From JASMTM01 sp046483075 (GTDB lineage: Bacteria > Thermotogota > Thermotogae > Petrotogales > Kosmotogaceae), in contig JAWODV010000039.1 in NCBI GenBank assembly GCA_046483075.1, positions 1 through 64,000 on the forward strand: DNA of 64,000 bases. The letters are read 5' to 3'. The position numbers were made by a program, and so were the translations under genes. The notes below the pieces were generated by a model. That model was not told the DNA's origin, made no database searches, and was given only the letters and a program-made list of their open reading frames with translations. This document shows positions 24,912 through 34,650 of this stretch, one piece after another. The first letter of the stretch is position 1; the number at the start of each line of letters is the position of its first letter.

Positions 24912-27394
24912 GTACTGGCGTTTACCTCAGTCTTTTTCGATTGCTTTCTGAAAGATAGTTTTTCTCCTCTTAAAATAACTACTATATGATCATCTTCACT
25001 AAATCGTCCTTTTAGAAGCTCTTCAGAAAGTGGATCTTCAACGTATCTTTGAATGGCTCTTTTTAGAGGTCTTGCACCATAAACCGGATCGAATCCTTTA
25101 TCAACAAGGAAATTTGTTGCCTCTTCAGAGAGCTCAATCGTTATTGATTTCTCCTCTAATCTCTTTCTGATATCTCTCATCAAAATTTGTATTATCTGTT
25201 TAATATGTTCACTTGATAACTGATGGAACACCACTATTTCATCAAGTCTGTTAAGAAATTCAGGTCTAAAAGTCTTTTTGACTTCATTTAATACCGATTG
25301 CTTCATTGATTCATATTCAGCAGACTTTGCATCTGTTGTATCTACAAAACCAATAGATGTTTTAGATTTATTTATGAATTCACCACCAAGGTTACTGGTC
25401 ATTATGATTATGGTGTTTTTGAAATCAACATATCTTCCCTGCGAATCGGTCAGATGCCCATCATCCATGATTTGCAATAAAAGGTTGAAGATATCCGAAT
25501 GTGCTTTTTCAATTTCGTCAAATAGTATCACAGAGAATGGCTTCTTTCTTACTGTTTCAGTAAGGGTACCTCCTTCATCATAACCAACGTATCCTGGAGG
25601 AGCGCCAATCAGTCTTGACATTGAGAAACGTTCCATATATTCTGACATATCAAATCTAATCAAAGAACGCTCATCATCAAATAGGTATTCTGCCAGCGCT
25701 TTTGCCAATTCAGTTTTTCCAACACCTGTGGGACCCATAAAAAGGAATGTTCCTATGGGTCTTCGGGGATCTTTGATTCCGCTCCTTGCTCTTCTGATGG
25801 CTTTTGCTACCGCTGTTATTGCTTCATCCTGGCCTACAATTCTCTTGTGCAAAGCGCTTTCAAGCGTAAGAAGCTTTTCACTATCAGATTCTTCTAGTTT
25901 CCTTAAAGGAATACCTGTCCAGTTTGATATGATTTCCGCAACTTCTTCTTCATCAATTTCCATTACTTCATTATCTACATTCTCTCTCCATTCTTTATAT
26001 TTTCCCCTGAAAAGCGAATCGAGATTTTCTTGCTTTTCTTCAAGTTCAGTTGCTGTTTGACTATCCTTCGAAAGTGAAGGTTTCTCTTTCTCGGTTTTTA
26101 TTTTTTCAAGCTGCTTCTTTATGCTTCTTAATCTATCTGGCATAGTAAGCTTTCTTAGCCTTACTCTTGCACCAGTCTCATCTATAATATCAATAGCTTT
26201 ATCAGGAAGAAATCTGTCGCTTATATAGCGATTTGACATTACTACTGCAGCTTCAATGGCCCGTTTTGCATATTTAACCTTGTGATGAGATTCATACCTG
26301 TGTTTTATGCCATGCAGAATATTAATCGTTTGTTCAATATTTGGTTCAGATATATATATTTTTTGAAATCGTCTTTCAAGTGCTGCATCCTTCTCCACAT
26401 ATTTTCTATATTCATCAGGTGTCGTAGATCCAATGCATTGTATGGCACCACTTGCGAGAGCAGGTTTAAGTATGTTTGCTGCATCAACTGCTCCTTCAGC
26501 AGAACCAGCTCCTACAATTGTATGAAGTTCGTCTATAAACAAAATGATATCACCATTATTTGTGACGATCTGCAGCAGTTTCTTAAGTCTTTTTTCAAAT
26601 TCTCCACGATATTTTGTACCGGCTACAAGAGAGGCAACATCAAGAGCAAATATGGTTTTACCCTTTAGTGTTTCAGGAACCTCTTCCTTAACTATCATTT
26701 GGGCCAAACCTTCTACAATCGCTGTTTTTCCAACCCCAGGATCGCCTATCAATACTGGGTTATTTTTCTTTCTTCTCGACAGAATTTCCATTACTCTCTT
26801 TCTCTCAATTTCTCTACCGATTATTGGATCCAGTTTTTCCTGTTCAGCAAGAGCCGTTAAATCCGTGCCAAATCCTTCCAGTTGCTTCATGTCTGACTGC
26901 ATATTGGAAGATTTACTGCTGTAGTACTCGCTGTTGCTGTGTTCATCTTTGTTATTGGCAACACCCTCAATTATTTCCTTTCGCAAATCTGTGAGACTGA
27001 TATTCATCTGTTTCAAAATATGAGCTGCGATTCCTTCTCCCTCTCTCACAATGCCAAGAACGATATGCTCAACTCCGATCTTTTTTTGACCAAGCATTCG
27101 TGATTCATCGTGAGCGAGTTCGATTACTCTCCGCGCTCTTGGTGTCATCTGAGGAGATCCCACAACCGACTGGTGTACGTTTGTTCCTACCATTGTTGTG
27201 ATCTCTCTCAGAACTCTATCATAGGTTACTCCATTGTTTCGGAGTACCTTAATTATCTTACTTTTATCTACTTTTAAGATAGCCAGGAGCAAATGTTCGG
27301 TACCAACATAAGGATGGCCCAAACTTCTCGCTTCGTCCTGTGCTGTTACAAAAACCTGTGCTGCTCCTTCTGAAAATTTATCAAAATACATCAT
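24908..27394 (-). CDS. clpC: ClpC, AAA+ unfoldase of the Clp protease
   Basis: An 828-residue ClpC with two N-terminal Clp_N repeats (residues 1-145), first AAA domain with Walker A GDPGVGKTAI near 213 and Walker B VILFIDELH-type segment, a middle coiled-coil insert near 420-480, and second AAA domain with GPTGVGKTELAK near 555 and ILFDEIEKAH. It unfolds proteins for ClpP. No mcsA/mcsB or ctsR genes are adjacent, unlike Firmicutes. GGAGGTGAC precedes two consecutive ATG codons (27394 and 27391); either could start. Confidence 0.97.
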   Translation of the reverse strand: MMYFDKFSEGAAQVFVTAQDEARSLGHPYVGTEHLLLAILKVDKSKIIKVLRNNGVTYDRVLREITTMVGTNVHQSVVGSPQMTPRARRVIELAHDESRMLGQKKIGVEHIVLGIVREGEGIAAHILKQMNISLTDLRKEIIEGVANNKDEHSNSEYYSSKSSNMQSDMKQLEGFGTDLTALAEQEKLDPIIGREIERKRVMEILSRRKKNNPVLIGDPGVGKTAIVEGLAQMIVKEEVPETLKGKTIFALDVASLVAGTKYRGEFEKRLKKLLQIVTNNGDIILFIDELHTIVGAGSAEGAVDAANILKPALASGAIQCIGSTTPDEYRKYVEKDAALERRFQKIYISEPNIEQTINILHGIKHRYESHHKVKYAKRAIEAAVVMSNRYISDRFLPDKAIDIIDETGARVRLRKLTMPDRLRSIKKQLEKIKTEKEKPSLSKDSQTATELEEKQENLDSLFRGKYKEWRENVDNEVMEIDEEEVAEIISNWTGIPLRKLEESDSEKLLTLESALHKRIVGQDEAITAVAKAIRRARSGIKDPRRPIGTFLFMGPTGVGKTELAKALAEYLFDDERSLIRFDMSEYMERFSMSRLIGAPPGYVGYDEGGTLTETVRKKPFSVILFDEIEKAHSDIFNLLLQIMDDGHLTDSQGRYVDFKNTIIIMTSNLGGEFINKSKTSIGFVDTTDAKSAEYESMKQSVLNEVKKTFRPEFLNRLDEIVVFHQLSSEHIKQIIQILMRDIRKRLEEKSITIELSEEATNFLVDKGFDPVYGARPLKRAIQRYVEDPLSEELLKGRFSEDDHIVVILRGEKLSFRKQSKKTEVNAST

Positions 27395-27408
27395 GTCACC
27401 TCCGTGTG

Positions 27409-28035
27409 TTACACGAAACCTCCTTTTCTTTCCCTAAATATATTGACTATTTCTTTGTGCAGTGTGTTCGGAGATTTTTCTCCGTCAAATATGTAAACGC
27501 GACTTCGATTTTCTTTAGCGATCGTTAAATAACCTTTCCTTACTTTCTCGAAAAATTCTATACCTTCCTCTTCTATTTTATCATTTCTTGTATTTTTCTG
27601 CTTTCTATTAACAGCCTTTTCTGCAGAAATATCAATTAGAAAAGTCAAGTCAGGTATACATCTATCAACTGCAAAATTGTTCATACTCTTTACCAGTTCA
27701 ACAGAAAGTCCTCTACCATATGCCTGATAAGCCAGTGATGAATCTAAAAAGCGATCTGCAATAACTATTTTGCCTTTTTCTAGATTTGGAACAATTATTT
27801 CCCTAACTATTTGAGCTCTCGATGCCAAAAACAACAATAGTTCGGATTCAGGACAAAGGTTGTACTCTTTATGCAACAAAATTTCCCTTATTTCTTCTCC
27901 AGGTTTTGTAGTACCAGGTTCACGAATCACAACAAAATCCTGTTTCCCCTTCTCCAGATATTTTTTGAATAATCTGAACTGAGTAGATTTTCCCGACCCA
28001 TCAATTCCCTCAAAACTAATGAACATCGTTTTCAT
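27409..28035 (-). CDS. tmk: thymidylate kinase
   Basis: A 208-residue kinase phosphorylating dTMP to dTDP. It has the P-loop SFEGIDGSGKSTQ near residue 7, the DRX motif VIADRFLDSSLAYQAYGRG near 92, and the lid region NRKQKNTRNDKIEEEG near 143. It overlaps the methyltransferase gene upstream by 20 bp and is followed by clpC after 14 bp. Confidence 0.96.
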   Translation of the reverse strand: MKTMFISFEGIDGSGKSTQFRLFKKYLEKGKQDFVVIREPGTTKPGEEIREILLHKEYNLCPESELLLFLASRAQIVREIIVPNLEKGKIVIADRFLDSSLAYQAYGRGLSVELVKSMNNFAVDRCIPDLTFLIDISAEKAVNRKQKNTRNDKIEEEGIEFFEKVRKGYLTIAKENRSRVYIFDGEKSPNTLHKEIVNIFRERKGGFV

Positions 28036-28714
28036 CCTTTCTAAGAATTAGAGGAGGTTCGATAACTATTTCTGAAGTTGATTTTTTTCTTCCCTTTATG
28101 AGTACAAGTTGAGCCTGCCTATCTGATTTGCCATGAACCACTTTCATCCTGTGAATACCCATTTTATTATCCTCAAACGCCTTAATCCATTCAGATATGT
28201 CTCTGGGATGAAAAACAAAATAAAATACTCCTCGATTTTTTAGCAACCATCCTGTAGCTTCTACAAATTCTAAAAGTGATTTTTTATCGAGTCTTCTCCA
28301 TTCATTTCTCGATTCTCTTGAACTTATTTGGCCGGAATGCGAAAAATGTGGTGGATTACAGACGACCATGTCAAAGTTCCCGCTTATAAATTCACTTTTT
28401 ACCGAACTTATATCCAGTTGTTTTAAACTAACATTCCCCTTCAATTCATTGTTCTTAATGTTTCTTTTGGCTATTTCAAGTAAATAAGGGTTTTTATCTA
28501 TAGAAGTAACTTCGATCTTATGATTACGTGCCAAATAAATTGAAATAACTGCACTACCACAACCAAGTTCAATAACCTTATTAATCTTTTTCGAAATCTC
28601 TATATACCATCCTAATAAAACAGTAGCATGATTCGGTCTTGCTTCAGGGTAAGTTAAATCAAGTTTTAGATCATTTAAAAATGTCTCTCTAAATTTGTTA
28701 AACAATAAAATCAC
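28016..28714 (-). CDS. TrmN6-like SAM-dependent methyltransferase
   Basis: A 232-residue Rossmann-fold methyltransferase with VIELGCGSAVISIYLA near residue 41 for SAM and the adenine-type catalytic motif VVCNPPHF near 120. This matches the family that includes YfiC/TrmN6, which makes N6-methyladenosine at position 37 of tRNA-Val, and the small-molecule PrmC-like group. The substrate is assigned by family. It lies between the lipoprotein gene and tmk, overlapping the latter. Confidence 0.85.
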   Translation of the reverse strand: MILLFNKFRETFLNDLKLDLTYPEARPNHATVLLGWYIEISKKINKVIELGCGSAVISIYLARNHKIEVTSIDKNPYLLEIAKRNIKNNELKGNVSLKQLDISSVKSEFISGNFDMVVCNPPHFSHSGQISSRESRNEWRRLDKKSLLEFVEATGWLLKNRGVFYFVFHPRDISEWIKAFEDNKMGIHRMKVVHGKSDRQAQLVLIKGRKKSTSEIVIEPPLILRKDENDVH

Positions 28715-28719
28715 TCAGT

Positions 28720-30657
28720 TCAGTAAAACACAATATTTGATTTGTCGTCAGACTCAACATTAATTATATCTCTTAATTTTTCTGGAATAACAACACTTGA
28801 GATCTTTTCAACAAGTATCGCCCCTTTTTGAAAATCACTAGTACCTATATATACCTTTGAACCATTATTTATTTTCAACATATTTACCAGACCATCACAG
28901 TGGTAAAAATTCAAAGTAGAGACATTTTTAACTGATAATTCTTCTAACTCAAATGTGCTTTGATAAGCATTTATTTTTGAAAAATCCATTGCTCCTGTAC
29001 TACAATTGATGTCTGAATTAACAAAGATGGTATTTTTTATATTATTACTAATGAAACTTTCATTTATCTTGACATTGTATATTACACTCTCATCAGAATT
29101 TTTCAAAATCAAGCCTCCGTCCAAACTACTATCAAATATCTGTAAATACGTTCCTGAAAAATTGAGAGCAGTGTCAAGATTACAGTTTTCAAGGATAACC
29201 ACGGAACCCTCTTCACCAATGATGCTGGTATTTCCAAAATCAACATTTCTAGCTAACATTACACCTCCTGAACCAACGCGAATTCCATCAGACGAAGCAA
29301 GTGAAATAAAACTAATTCTGCCTCTGCGTCCATCCAATTCAATAGAACCATTGACCAGCAAGGAACTTCCTCTTCCGATTTTGACAGTTACTTCTGGCTC
29401 TATTCGCAAATGTTTTGTTTCACCCACAGCTATTCGTCCCTGCAGATAATAATCTTCTCCTGCCCCAAAAAGTGTGTCAGCTCCCATCAACGAGAGAACA
29501 TACGTTGAAGTTAATCGTCTTAATGGCTCTGATTTTGCAAATACTGGAACAGAAGGTAAATAATGCGTTTTTGTGGAAGCCAAACTTAGCCTATATAGGT
29601 CACCTTTACCTTCAGAAACAAACTCTGAAGAAATTCTCAATGGACTGTGATCTTCTGTTTGAATTATTTCTTCCCAATTTCCATTTTTAAATCTCTCAAT
29701 CTTCACTTCAGTATTGGCTTCCACATTTTTCCAGGAAGCAATTCTGAAGTAACCTCCTTCTTCAATATAAAGCTCCGGTATACTTTCTTCGAATGATTTA
29801 ACTATTTTAATATCTTTGCTCACTGTACTGATATTACCGAAAGAATCAATGACGCTCGCTTCAAGGGTATGTTCTCCTTCGGGGATCTCATATTCCGGAA
29901 ATAATTTATTATCGATAAAAAACATAGATATACCGTAAATACTGGCCATAACAGTCAGATTCTCATGTCTGTCCCAATCATCTGTAACAAAAAAAGGAAT
30001 CCATTTTCCATCATAACCGTTTTCTGGCACAGGAATTGTTATTTTTGGAGGTTCGTCAGCCTTTGTCGAAATAGTTTTGGATATTACTCCAAATTTCAAC
30101 TCATTGTTCTGTATAGCACTTATTATTATATCTATATCTTCTTTACTAATGGGAATACTAAAATCTCCTGTGTCATTATTATATGAATTCCCGTTAATTT
30201 GTACTGTATAAATCATGTTATTAAGTTTTGGAAAAACGCTAATCTTTAGCACCCCATTTTCAAGTTGATACTCAAAATGCGACAATTTTGCTTCATGAAA
30301 TACCTCTAATGAATGTTCAAGTGACTGAGAAACCAATCTGTCATTTTTTACCAAAGTTAAATAAACTGTTTTTGTACCTGATTCTGTAAAGGTATGGGTA
30401 AATTGCATCTGGTTATAAAGGAAACCATCTCGAGCCGCATCAGGTTTATGATTTTCAGTTAAAAGCACCGATAAATCGTCAGCAGTTGCGTCTGAAGTAT
30501 TGAGACTAAATGTGCATTTAGTCCCATCAATTGTTATATCTTTGATTGTTATCGTATATTCTTTTTTTGAACATGAAACTAACATAATAATCGCAAATAT
30601 TGTACTTATTGTAATAACAAATTTGAGTTTTTCTTTGATAGGGTTCACACCTTTCAC
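28720..30657 (-). CDS. large lipoprotein with Ig-like and beta-helix-like regions, function unknown
   Basis: A 645-residue predicted lipoprotein: a basic N-terminus, a hydrophobic stretch (FVITISTIFAIIMLV) and the lipobox LVSC at about residue 29. The rest is beta-rich: about residues 35-330 look like several immunoglobulin-type modules (FDFGNIS, VIDSFGNIS-type turns), and residues 400-640 have short strand-turn repeats with many Asn, Ser and Gly that suggest a right-handed beta-helix (for example SSLLVNGSIELDG). It would sit on the outside of the cytoplasmic membrane or under the toga. The start is GTG at 30657, a second GTG lies at 30648. I recognise no named family. Confidence 0.7.
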   Translation of the reverse strand: MKGVNPIKEKLKFVITISTIFAIIMLVSCSKKEYTITIKDITIDGTKCTFSLNTSDATADDLSVLLTENHKPDAARDGFLYNQMQFTHTFTESGTKTVYLTLVKNDRLVSQSLEHSLEVFHEAKLSHFEYQLENGVLKISVFPKLNNMIYTVQINGNSYNNDTGDFSIPISKEDIDIIISAIQNNELKFGVISKTISTKADEPPKITIPVPENGYDGKWIPFFVTDDWDRHENLTVMASIYGISMFFIDNKLFPEYEIPEGEHTLEASVIDSFGNISTVSKDIKIVKSFEESIPELYIEEGGYFRIASWKNVEANTEVKIERFKNGNWEEIIQTEDHSPLRISSEFVSEGKGDLYRLSLASTKTHYLPSVPVFAKSEPLRRLTSTYVLSLMGADTLFGAGEDYYLQGRIAVGETKHLRIEPEVTVKIGRGSSLLVNGSIELDGRRGRISFISLASSDGIRVGSGGVMLARNVDFGNTSIIGEEGSVVILENCNLDTALNFSGTYLQIFDSSLDGGLILKNSDESVIYNVKINESFISNNIKNTIFVNSDINCSTGAMDFSKINAYQSTFELEELSVKNVSTLNFYHCDGLVNMLKINNGSKVYIGTSDFQKGAILVEKISSVVIPEKLRDIINVESDDKSNIVFY

Positions 30658-30735
30658 AAAATCATTTTGATGACGCTGTATAATTATTCTAACAGGAAAT
30701 ATACTTTTTATTTATTCAAAAGGATGTGAATAACC

Positions 30736-31260
30736 TTGGTAGTTTCAGCCATGGTGGTTTCTTCTATAAATGGAATTATTGCAAAAGATACAAAAGATAA
30801 TATAGATTGGAGTTCAAAACACGACAAAGAATTCTTCAAAAATTTAACGCAGAGAGCTGGTGTGGTAATTTTTGGTAGAAAAACCTTCAGCAATATCGGA
30901 AAACCACTACCTGGACGTCTAAATATTATTATGACAAGAAACCCTGATAAATATAACTCAGAGAACAAAAAACTTTTTTTCACAGACAAGAATCCAAATA
31001 ATCTACTCCTTTATCTTGAAAGAAAAAAATATGAACACGTTGTTATTGGAGGCGGTAGAAGCATTTATACACTTTTTTTAAATCAGCGACTTGTTAATGA
31101 TCTATATATTACCTTTGAACCAATCTTACTTTCAGAAGGCATTCGAATGACCGATACACTCAACAATGACATAAAACTGGAAAAAATCAGTACTACTGAA
31201 CTTACACCAAATTCAGTGGTTATTCATTACAGAATCTCATATAACAATAGTTCTGCTTGA
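30736..31260 (+). CDS. RibD C-terminal / dihydrofolate reductase-like protein
   Basis: A 174-residue protein of the DHFR-like RibD C-terminal family: SSINGIIAKDTKDNIDW near residue 9, AGVVIFGRKTFSNIG near 45, and HVVIGGGRSIYTLFL near 101 with the NADPH-binding GGG. Family members reduce pyrimidines in riboflavin or deazaflavin synthesis or act as general NADPH reductases. Start: TTG at 30736 with AGGATGTGA six bases upstream; the ATG at 30751 is an alternative. It is divergent from the lipoprotein gene. Whether it is the cell's dihydrofolate reductase cannot be decided. Confidence 0.8.
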   Translation: MVVSAMVVSSINGIIAKDTKDNIDWSSKHDKEFFKNLTQRAGVVIFGRKTFSNIGKPLPGRLNIIMTRNPDKYNSENKKLFFTDKNPNNLLLYLERKKYEHVVIGGGRSIYTLFLNQRLVNDLYITFEPILLSEGIRMTDTLNNDIKLEKISTTELTPNSVVIHYRISYNNSSA

Positions 31261-31285
31261 AAGGGAATATGAAGGGTGCTAAAAT
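31257..31285 (+). promoter_or_regulatory. promoter of tRNA-Gly
   Basis: TTGAAA at 31257-31262, 17 bases, TAAAAT at 31280-31285, ten bases before the tRNA. The -35 box overlaps the stop codon of the DHFR-like gene. Confidence 0.65.
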
Positions 31286-31294
31286 TTTGCATGT

Positions 31295-31370
31295 GCGGGT
31301 ATAGCTCAGTTGGTAGAGCACTAGCTTCCCAAGCTAGGGGTCGCGGGTTCGAATCCCGTTGCCCGCTCCA
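31295..31370 (+). tRNA. tRNA-Gly (anticodon CCC)
   Basis: Acceptor GCGGGTA pairs with TGCCCGC (one G-U pair), discriminator T and encoded CCA at 31368-31370. The anticodon stem CTAGC/GCTAG holds loop TTCCCAA with anticodon CCC at 31328-31330. D arm AGCTCAGTTGGTAGAGC and T arm CGGGTTCGAATCCCG are standard. Confidence 0.97.
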
Positions 31371-31463
31371 TTTTTAACTTATTATCAAAAAACTCTGTAA
31401 ATTGTTTTATTCTTTACGTAGTTAAATGATATACTCTTTTGAACAATTCATGGGAGGTACAAA

Positions 31464-32390
31464 ATGAATTCGCCAGTATTGAAGGTTAAAGATCTTAAAA
31501 GATACTATCCCGGTGTAAAAGCTGTAGATGGTATCGATTTAACTGTAGAAAAGGGAACTTGTTTTAGTATACTTGGACCCAACGGTGCAGGAAAAACAAC
31601 CACAGTTGAAATACTTGCTGGCTTAAGGAATCGTGATTCAGGGAGTATTGAATATTTCGGAAAAAATATCAATATGATCAACAGAGATATTAAACAACGC
31701 ATAGGCGTTCAATTGCAAAGCACAAATTTCTTAGAAAATCTTACTGTAGTAGAAACAATAGATTTTTTCAGTGGCCTCTTTGAGAAAAGTGTATCTGCAG
31801 ATGAACTCATAAATACAGTTTCACTTATTGAAAAGAAAAGAAACAGAGTTAAAGAATTATCAGGCGGACAATTACAGAGACTTGCTGTAGCAGTTGCTCT
31901 GGTGAATGATCCTGAAATAGTCTTTCTTGATGAACCGACCACCGGACTCGACCCTCAGGCAAGAAGGATGTTATGGCAAACCATAAAGAAGATGAAAGAA
32001 AAAGGAAAAACCTTAATTCTTACAACGCATTATATGGAAGAAGCTGAAGAATTATCCGATAAAGTTATAATTATTGATCATGGAAAGGTTATTGCAAGCG
32101 GTACAGTAAGAGAATTGATTAACTCAATAGAGCATGACAATATCGTCGAATTCAATCTTTCTGAAAATAAAAGTGATTTATCTATAAATATACTAAAAGA
32201 AAGATTTAGTGGATTGAAATTGTTGGATAAAATGCGTTATTCAATAACCACAACAGATGTTGAAAAAACACTTATTAAGTTATTCGATATTGCCAAAGAG
32301 AACAAGTTTATGCTGAATGATATTGTGATCAGAAAACCAAATCTCGAAGATGTTTTCCTAACACTTACCGGACATTCATTGAGAGACTGA
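31464..32390 (+). CDS. ABC-2 type exporter ATP-binding protein
   Basis: A 308-residue ATPase of the drug/antibiotic exporter type: Walker A GPNGAGKTTTVE near residue 39, signature LSGGQLQRLAVA near 131, Walker B IVFLDEPTTGLDP near 152, and a C-terminal extension of about 90 residues typical of the DrrA group. It is followed by two permease genes (gaps of 9 and -8 bp). GGGAGG precedes the ATG. Substrate unknown. Confidence 0.93.
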   Translation: MNSPVLKVKDLKRYYPGVKAVDGIDLTVEKGTCFSILGPNGAGKTTTVEILAGLRNRDSGSIEYFGKNINMINRDIKQRIGVQLQSTNFLENLTVVETIDFFSGLFEKSVSADELINTVSLIEKKRNRVKELSGGQLQRLAVAVALVNDPEIVFLDEPTTGLDPQARRMLWQTIKKMKEKGKTLILTTHYMEEAEELSDKVIIIDHGKVIASGTVRELINSIEHDNIVEFNLSENKSDLSINILKERFSGLKLLDKMRYSITTTDVEKTLIKLFDIAKENKFMLNDIVIRKPNLEDVFLTLTGHSLRD

Positions 32391-32399
32391 GGTATAACA

Positions 32400-33578
32400 A
32401 TGCGATCATTTTTTTCACTTTTTACAGGACTTTTTAAGAATGAAATCAGAGATTTTCAAGCCATAGCTTGGTCTATGATTTTTCCAGTATTTCTATTTTT
32501 CGTATTGACCTCGATTTTTAGCAACATTGCAGGTACTGAGACTTCAGGTTTACCAATTCTTGATCTTGGGGTTGTCAAAGAAGAGAAATTAAGTGGATTT
32601 GGAACTATCATAAATCAAATACTCGATGACATATCTGGAGATAATGGACCATATAAACAAAAATCCTATGAAAGTAAGGAACAGGGACTTGAAGCATTAA
32701 AGAATAAACAAATCGACATTTTACTCGTTATTCCTGAAGGTACAAACATAAAAATGGCCAGAGCACTTATGACAGGAGGAATAACTGACGATAATATTAC
32801 CTTTGATATTTATCGTGCAGCAGGCATACAGATTTCAACAATTGCATCAAGTATTATGAATCAGATTATGCAGCAGGTAAATCTCGAAATATCAAAGAGA
32901 AATAACAATACTTACGTTGATTTTAAGCTTAAGGAAGAAGTGTTAACCAGCTCAACAACTGAAGGTTCATTTGATTATAATGCTTTCCTTTTTCCTGGTG
33001 TAGTTATAATGTTGATTCTGGCAGTTTCATTGTTCAACGGACCTCTTTCCATGATAGAAACAAGAGAAAATGGAATAACAAAAAAAATCTACACAACATC
33101 TATCTCTCCCATGACTTATCTTGGTGCACAAATACTTAAGCTATTTGTTTTGATTTTCATATCAATGGTAATTTTCTATACATTTGTTCTAATTTTTTAT
33201 GATCTTGGTACATTAATTTTTAACTTGAGTTTCATATTCAGAATGTTTTATTCAACCATCGTGCTTTTAGGATTTGGTTTGATGATTGCTTCATTTACAA
33301 AGAAAGGGTCCACAGCAATGGTGTTTAGCCAAATCGCAAACCAGGTGTTGATGTTTCTTGGAGGATTGTATTTCCCTGTTTTTGACATTCCCTGGAGTAT
33401 AAGATGGTTGGTTTACGTATTACCTACCACATATCTTGTCGAACTACTCAGGTCTTCAATTGGCTATGGAGTTTCTTCAATGGATACTAGATTACTATAT
33501 CTTGTTCCTGGAATCTGGTTATTAGCCTCCATTGCCCTATTTGCTGTAAACTTCAAAAAGGTGATGGGATATGAATAA
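32400..33578 (+). CDS. ABC-2 type exporter permease, first subunit
   Basis: A 392-residue ABC-2 permease: an N-terminal membrane segment, a large extracytoplasmic domain (about residues 45-195), then five to six membrane helices with the conserved region around GPLSMIETRENGITKKIYTTSISPMTYL near 215-245. It overlaps the next permease gene by 8 bp and would pair with it as a heterodimer. Confidence 0.9.
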   Translation: MRSFFSLFTGLFKNEIRDFQAIAWSMIFPVFLFFVLTSIFSNIAGTETSGLPILDLGVVKEEKLSGFGTIINQILDDISGDNGPYKQKSYESKEQGLEALKNKQIDILLVIPEGTNIKMARALMTGGITDDNITFDIYRAAGIQISTIASSIMNQIMQQVNLEISKRNNNTYVDFKLKEEVLTSSTTEGSFDYNAFLFPGVVIMLILAVSLFNGPLSMIETRENGITKKIYTTSISPMTYLGAQILKLFVLIFISMVIFYTFVLIFYDLGTLIFNLSFIFRMFYSTIVLLGFGLMIASFTKKGSTAMVFSQIANQVLMFLGGLYFPVFDIPWSIRWLVYVLPTTYLVELLRSSIGYGVSSMDTRLLYLVPGIWLLASIALFAVNFKKVMGYE

Positions 33579-34644
33579 AGTAAAGCAATTTCTGTCTATT
33601 TCCAGCGCTTTTACCAAGGAAACGTTCAGAAATAAAGTAGAGGTTTTTTTTACTTTCTTTTTTCCACTGATTTTTTTGATAATGTTTGGTACTTTTTTTG
33701 GAGGTTCAGAAAAACTTTCAAATATAAGCGCAGGCATTTATATAGATAAAGGAGTTGAAAATGTTTCATTAGACATACTTAAATCGGATGGGACTGATTT
33801 ATTGTCATACCAGGAAAAAAACGAACTTTACAAAGATGTAGAAGAAGGAACAGTTGATACCGGAATAATAGTAGAACTTGAAGAAATCATTTTCATTTAT
33901 AAAGAAGGAGATATTTCTAAAACCAGTACTATCAAATTACTACAGAATACATACAAAACGCAAATTGAAGAAGCTTTTAACCATGTAAATAAAATAGTTG
34001 AAGTAAGCAATCATGCAGTATCGTTAGGTGAATCTGAAAGTGTTTCACAAAGCGATTTCATAATGGCTGGTGTTATTGCGATCTCTATTCTTTCTTCAGG
34101 TTTATTTTCAGTCATATCAATATTTGGATATTACAAGGAAAAGGGAGTTCTAAAGCGTATCATTGCTACCCCTATACGACCAATGAGTTTTGTTATGGGA
34201 GCAACACTCTCAAGGTTATTAATGAGTTTTCTAACAGCTTTCCTGATGCTTGGCGTTAATCGCTTTCTTTTTAGATCAAATTTTTCAATAAAATGGATGC
34301 CATTTCTTTTGACTATTGTGTGTTCAACATTGGGAATGATGTCCCTTGGTTTGATTCTGGTAATGATTTTCACTAAAGCAAGAACAGCTGATTCAGTTGC
34401 AACTGCTTTGTTTGTAGTAATGCTTTTTTTCTCAGGGGTGTATTTTTCACTGGATTTACTGCCCAGAGTTTTTCAGTACATCGCAATGTTCATGCCTGTA
34501 AAATATGTTGCAGAATTGATGAGATTTGTTACAGGAGTAGAGAATATTAGCTGGAATTACTTTTTTAGTGTTAATGCAGTCTTATTCATTTCCGGAATCA
34601 TTCTAATACAGATATCAGCAAGTCGTTTTTTGCGCCCTGATTGA
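33571..34644 (+). CDS. ABC-2 type exporter permease, second subunit
   Basis: A 357-residue ABC-2 permease with the same plan as its neighbour: one N-terminal helix, an extracytoplasmic domain (residues 45-155), then helices with GYYKEKGVLKRIIATPIRPMSF near 188, the family's coupling region. It ends 6 bp before the stop of the convergent GlmL-family gene, with no clear terminator between them. Confidence 0.9.
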   Translation: MNKVKQFLSISSAFTKETFRNKVEVFFTFFFPLIFLIMFGTFFGGSEKLSNISAGIYIDKGVENVSLDILKSDGTDLLSYQEKNELYKDVEEGTVDTGIIVELEEIIFIYKEGDISKTSTIKLLQNTYKTQIEEAFNHVNKIVEVSNHAVSLGESESVSQSDFIMAGVIAISILSSGLFSVISIFGYYKEKGVLKRIIATPIRPMSFVMGATLSRLLMSFLTAFLMLGVNRFLFRSNFSIKWMPFLLTIVCSTLGMMSLGLILVMIFTKARTADSVATALFVVMLFFSGVYFSLDLLPRVFQYIAMFMPVKYVAELMRFVTGVENISWNYFFSVNAVLFISGIILIQISASRFLRPD

Positions 34645-34650
34645 AGACAT

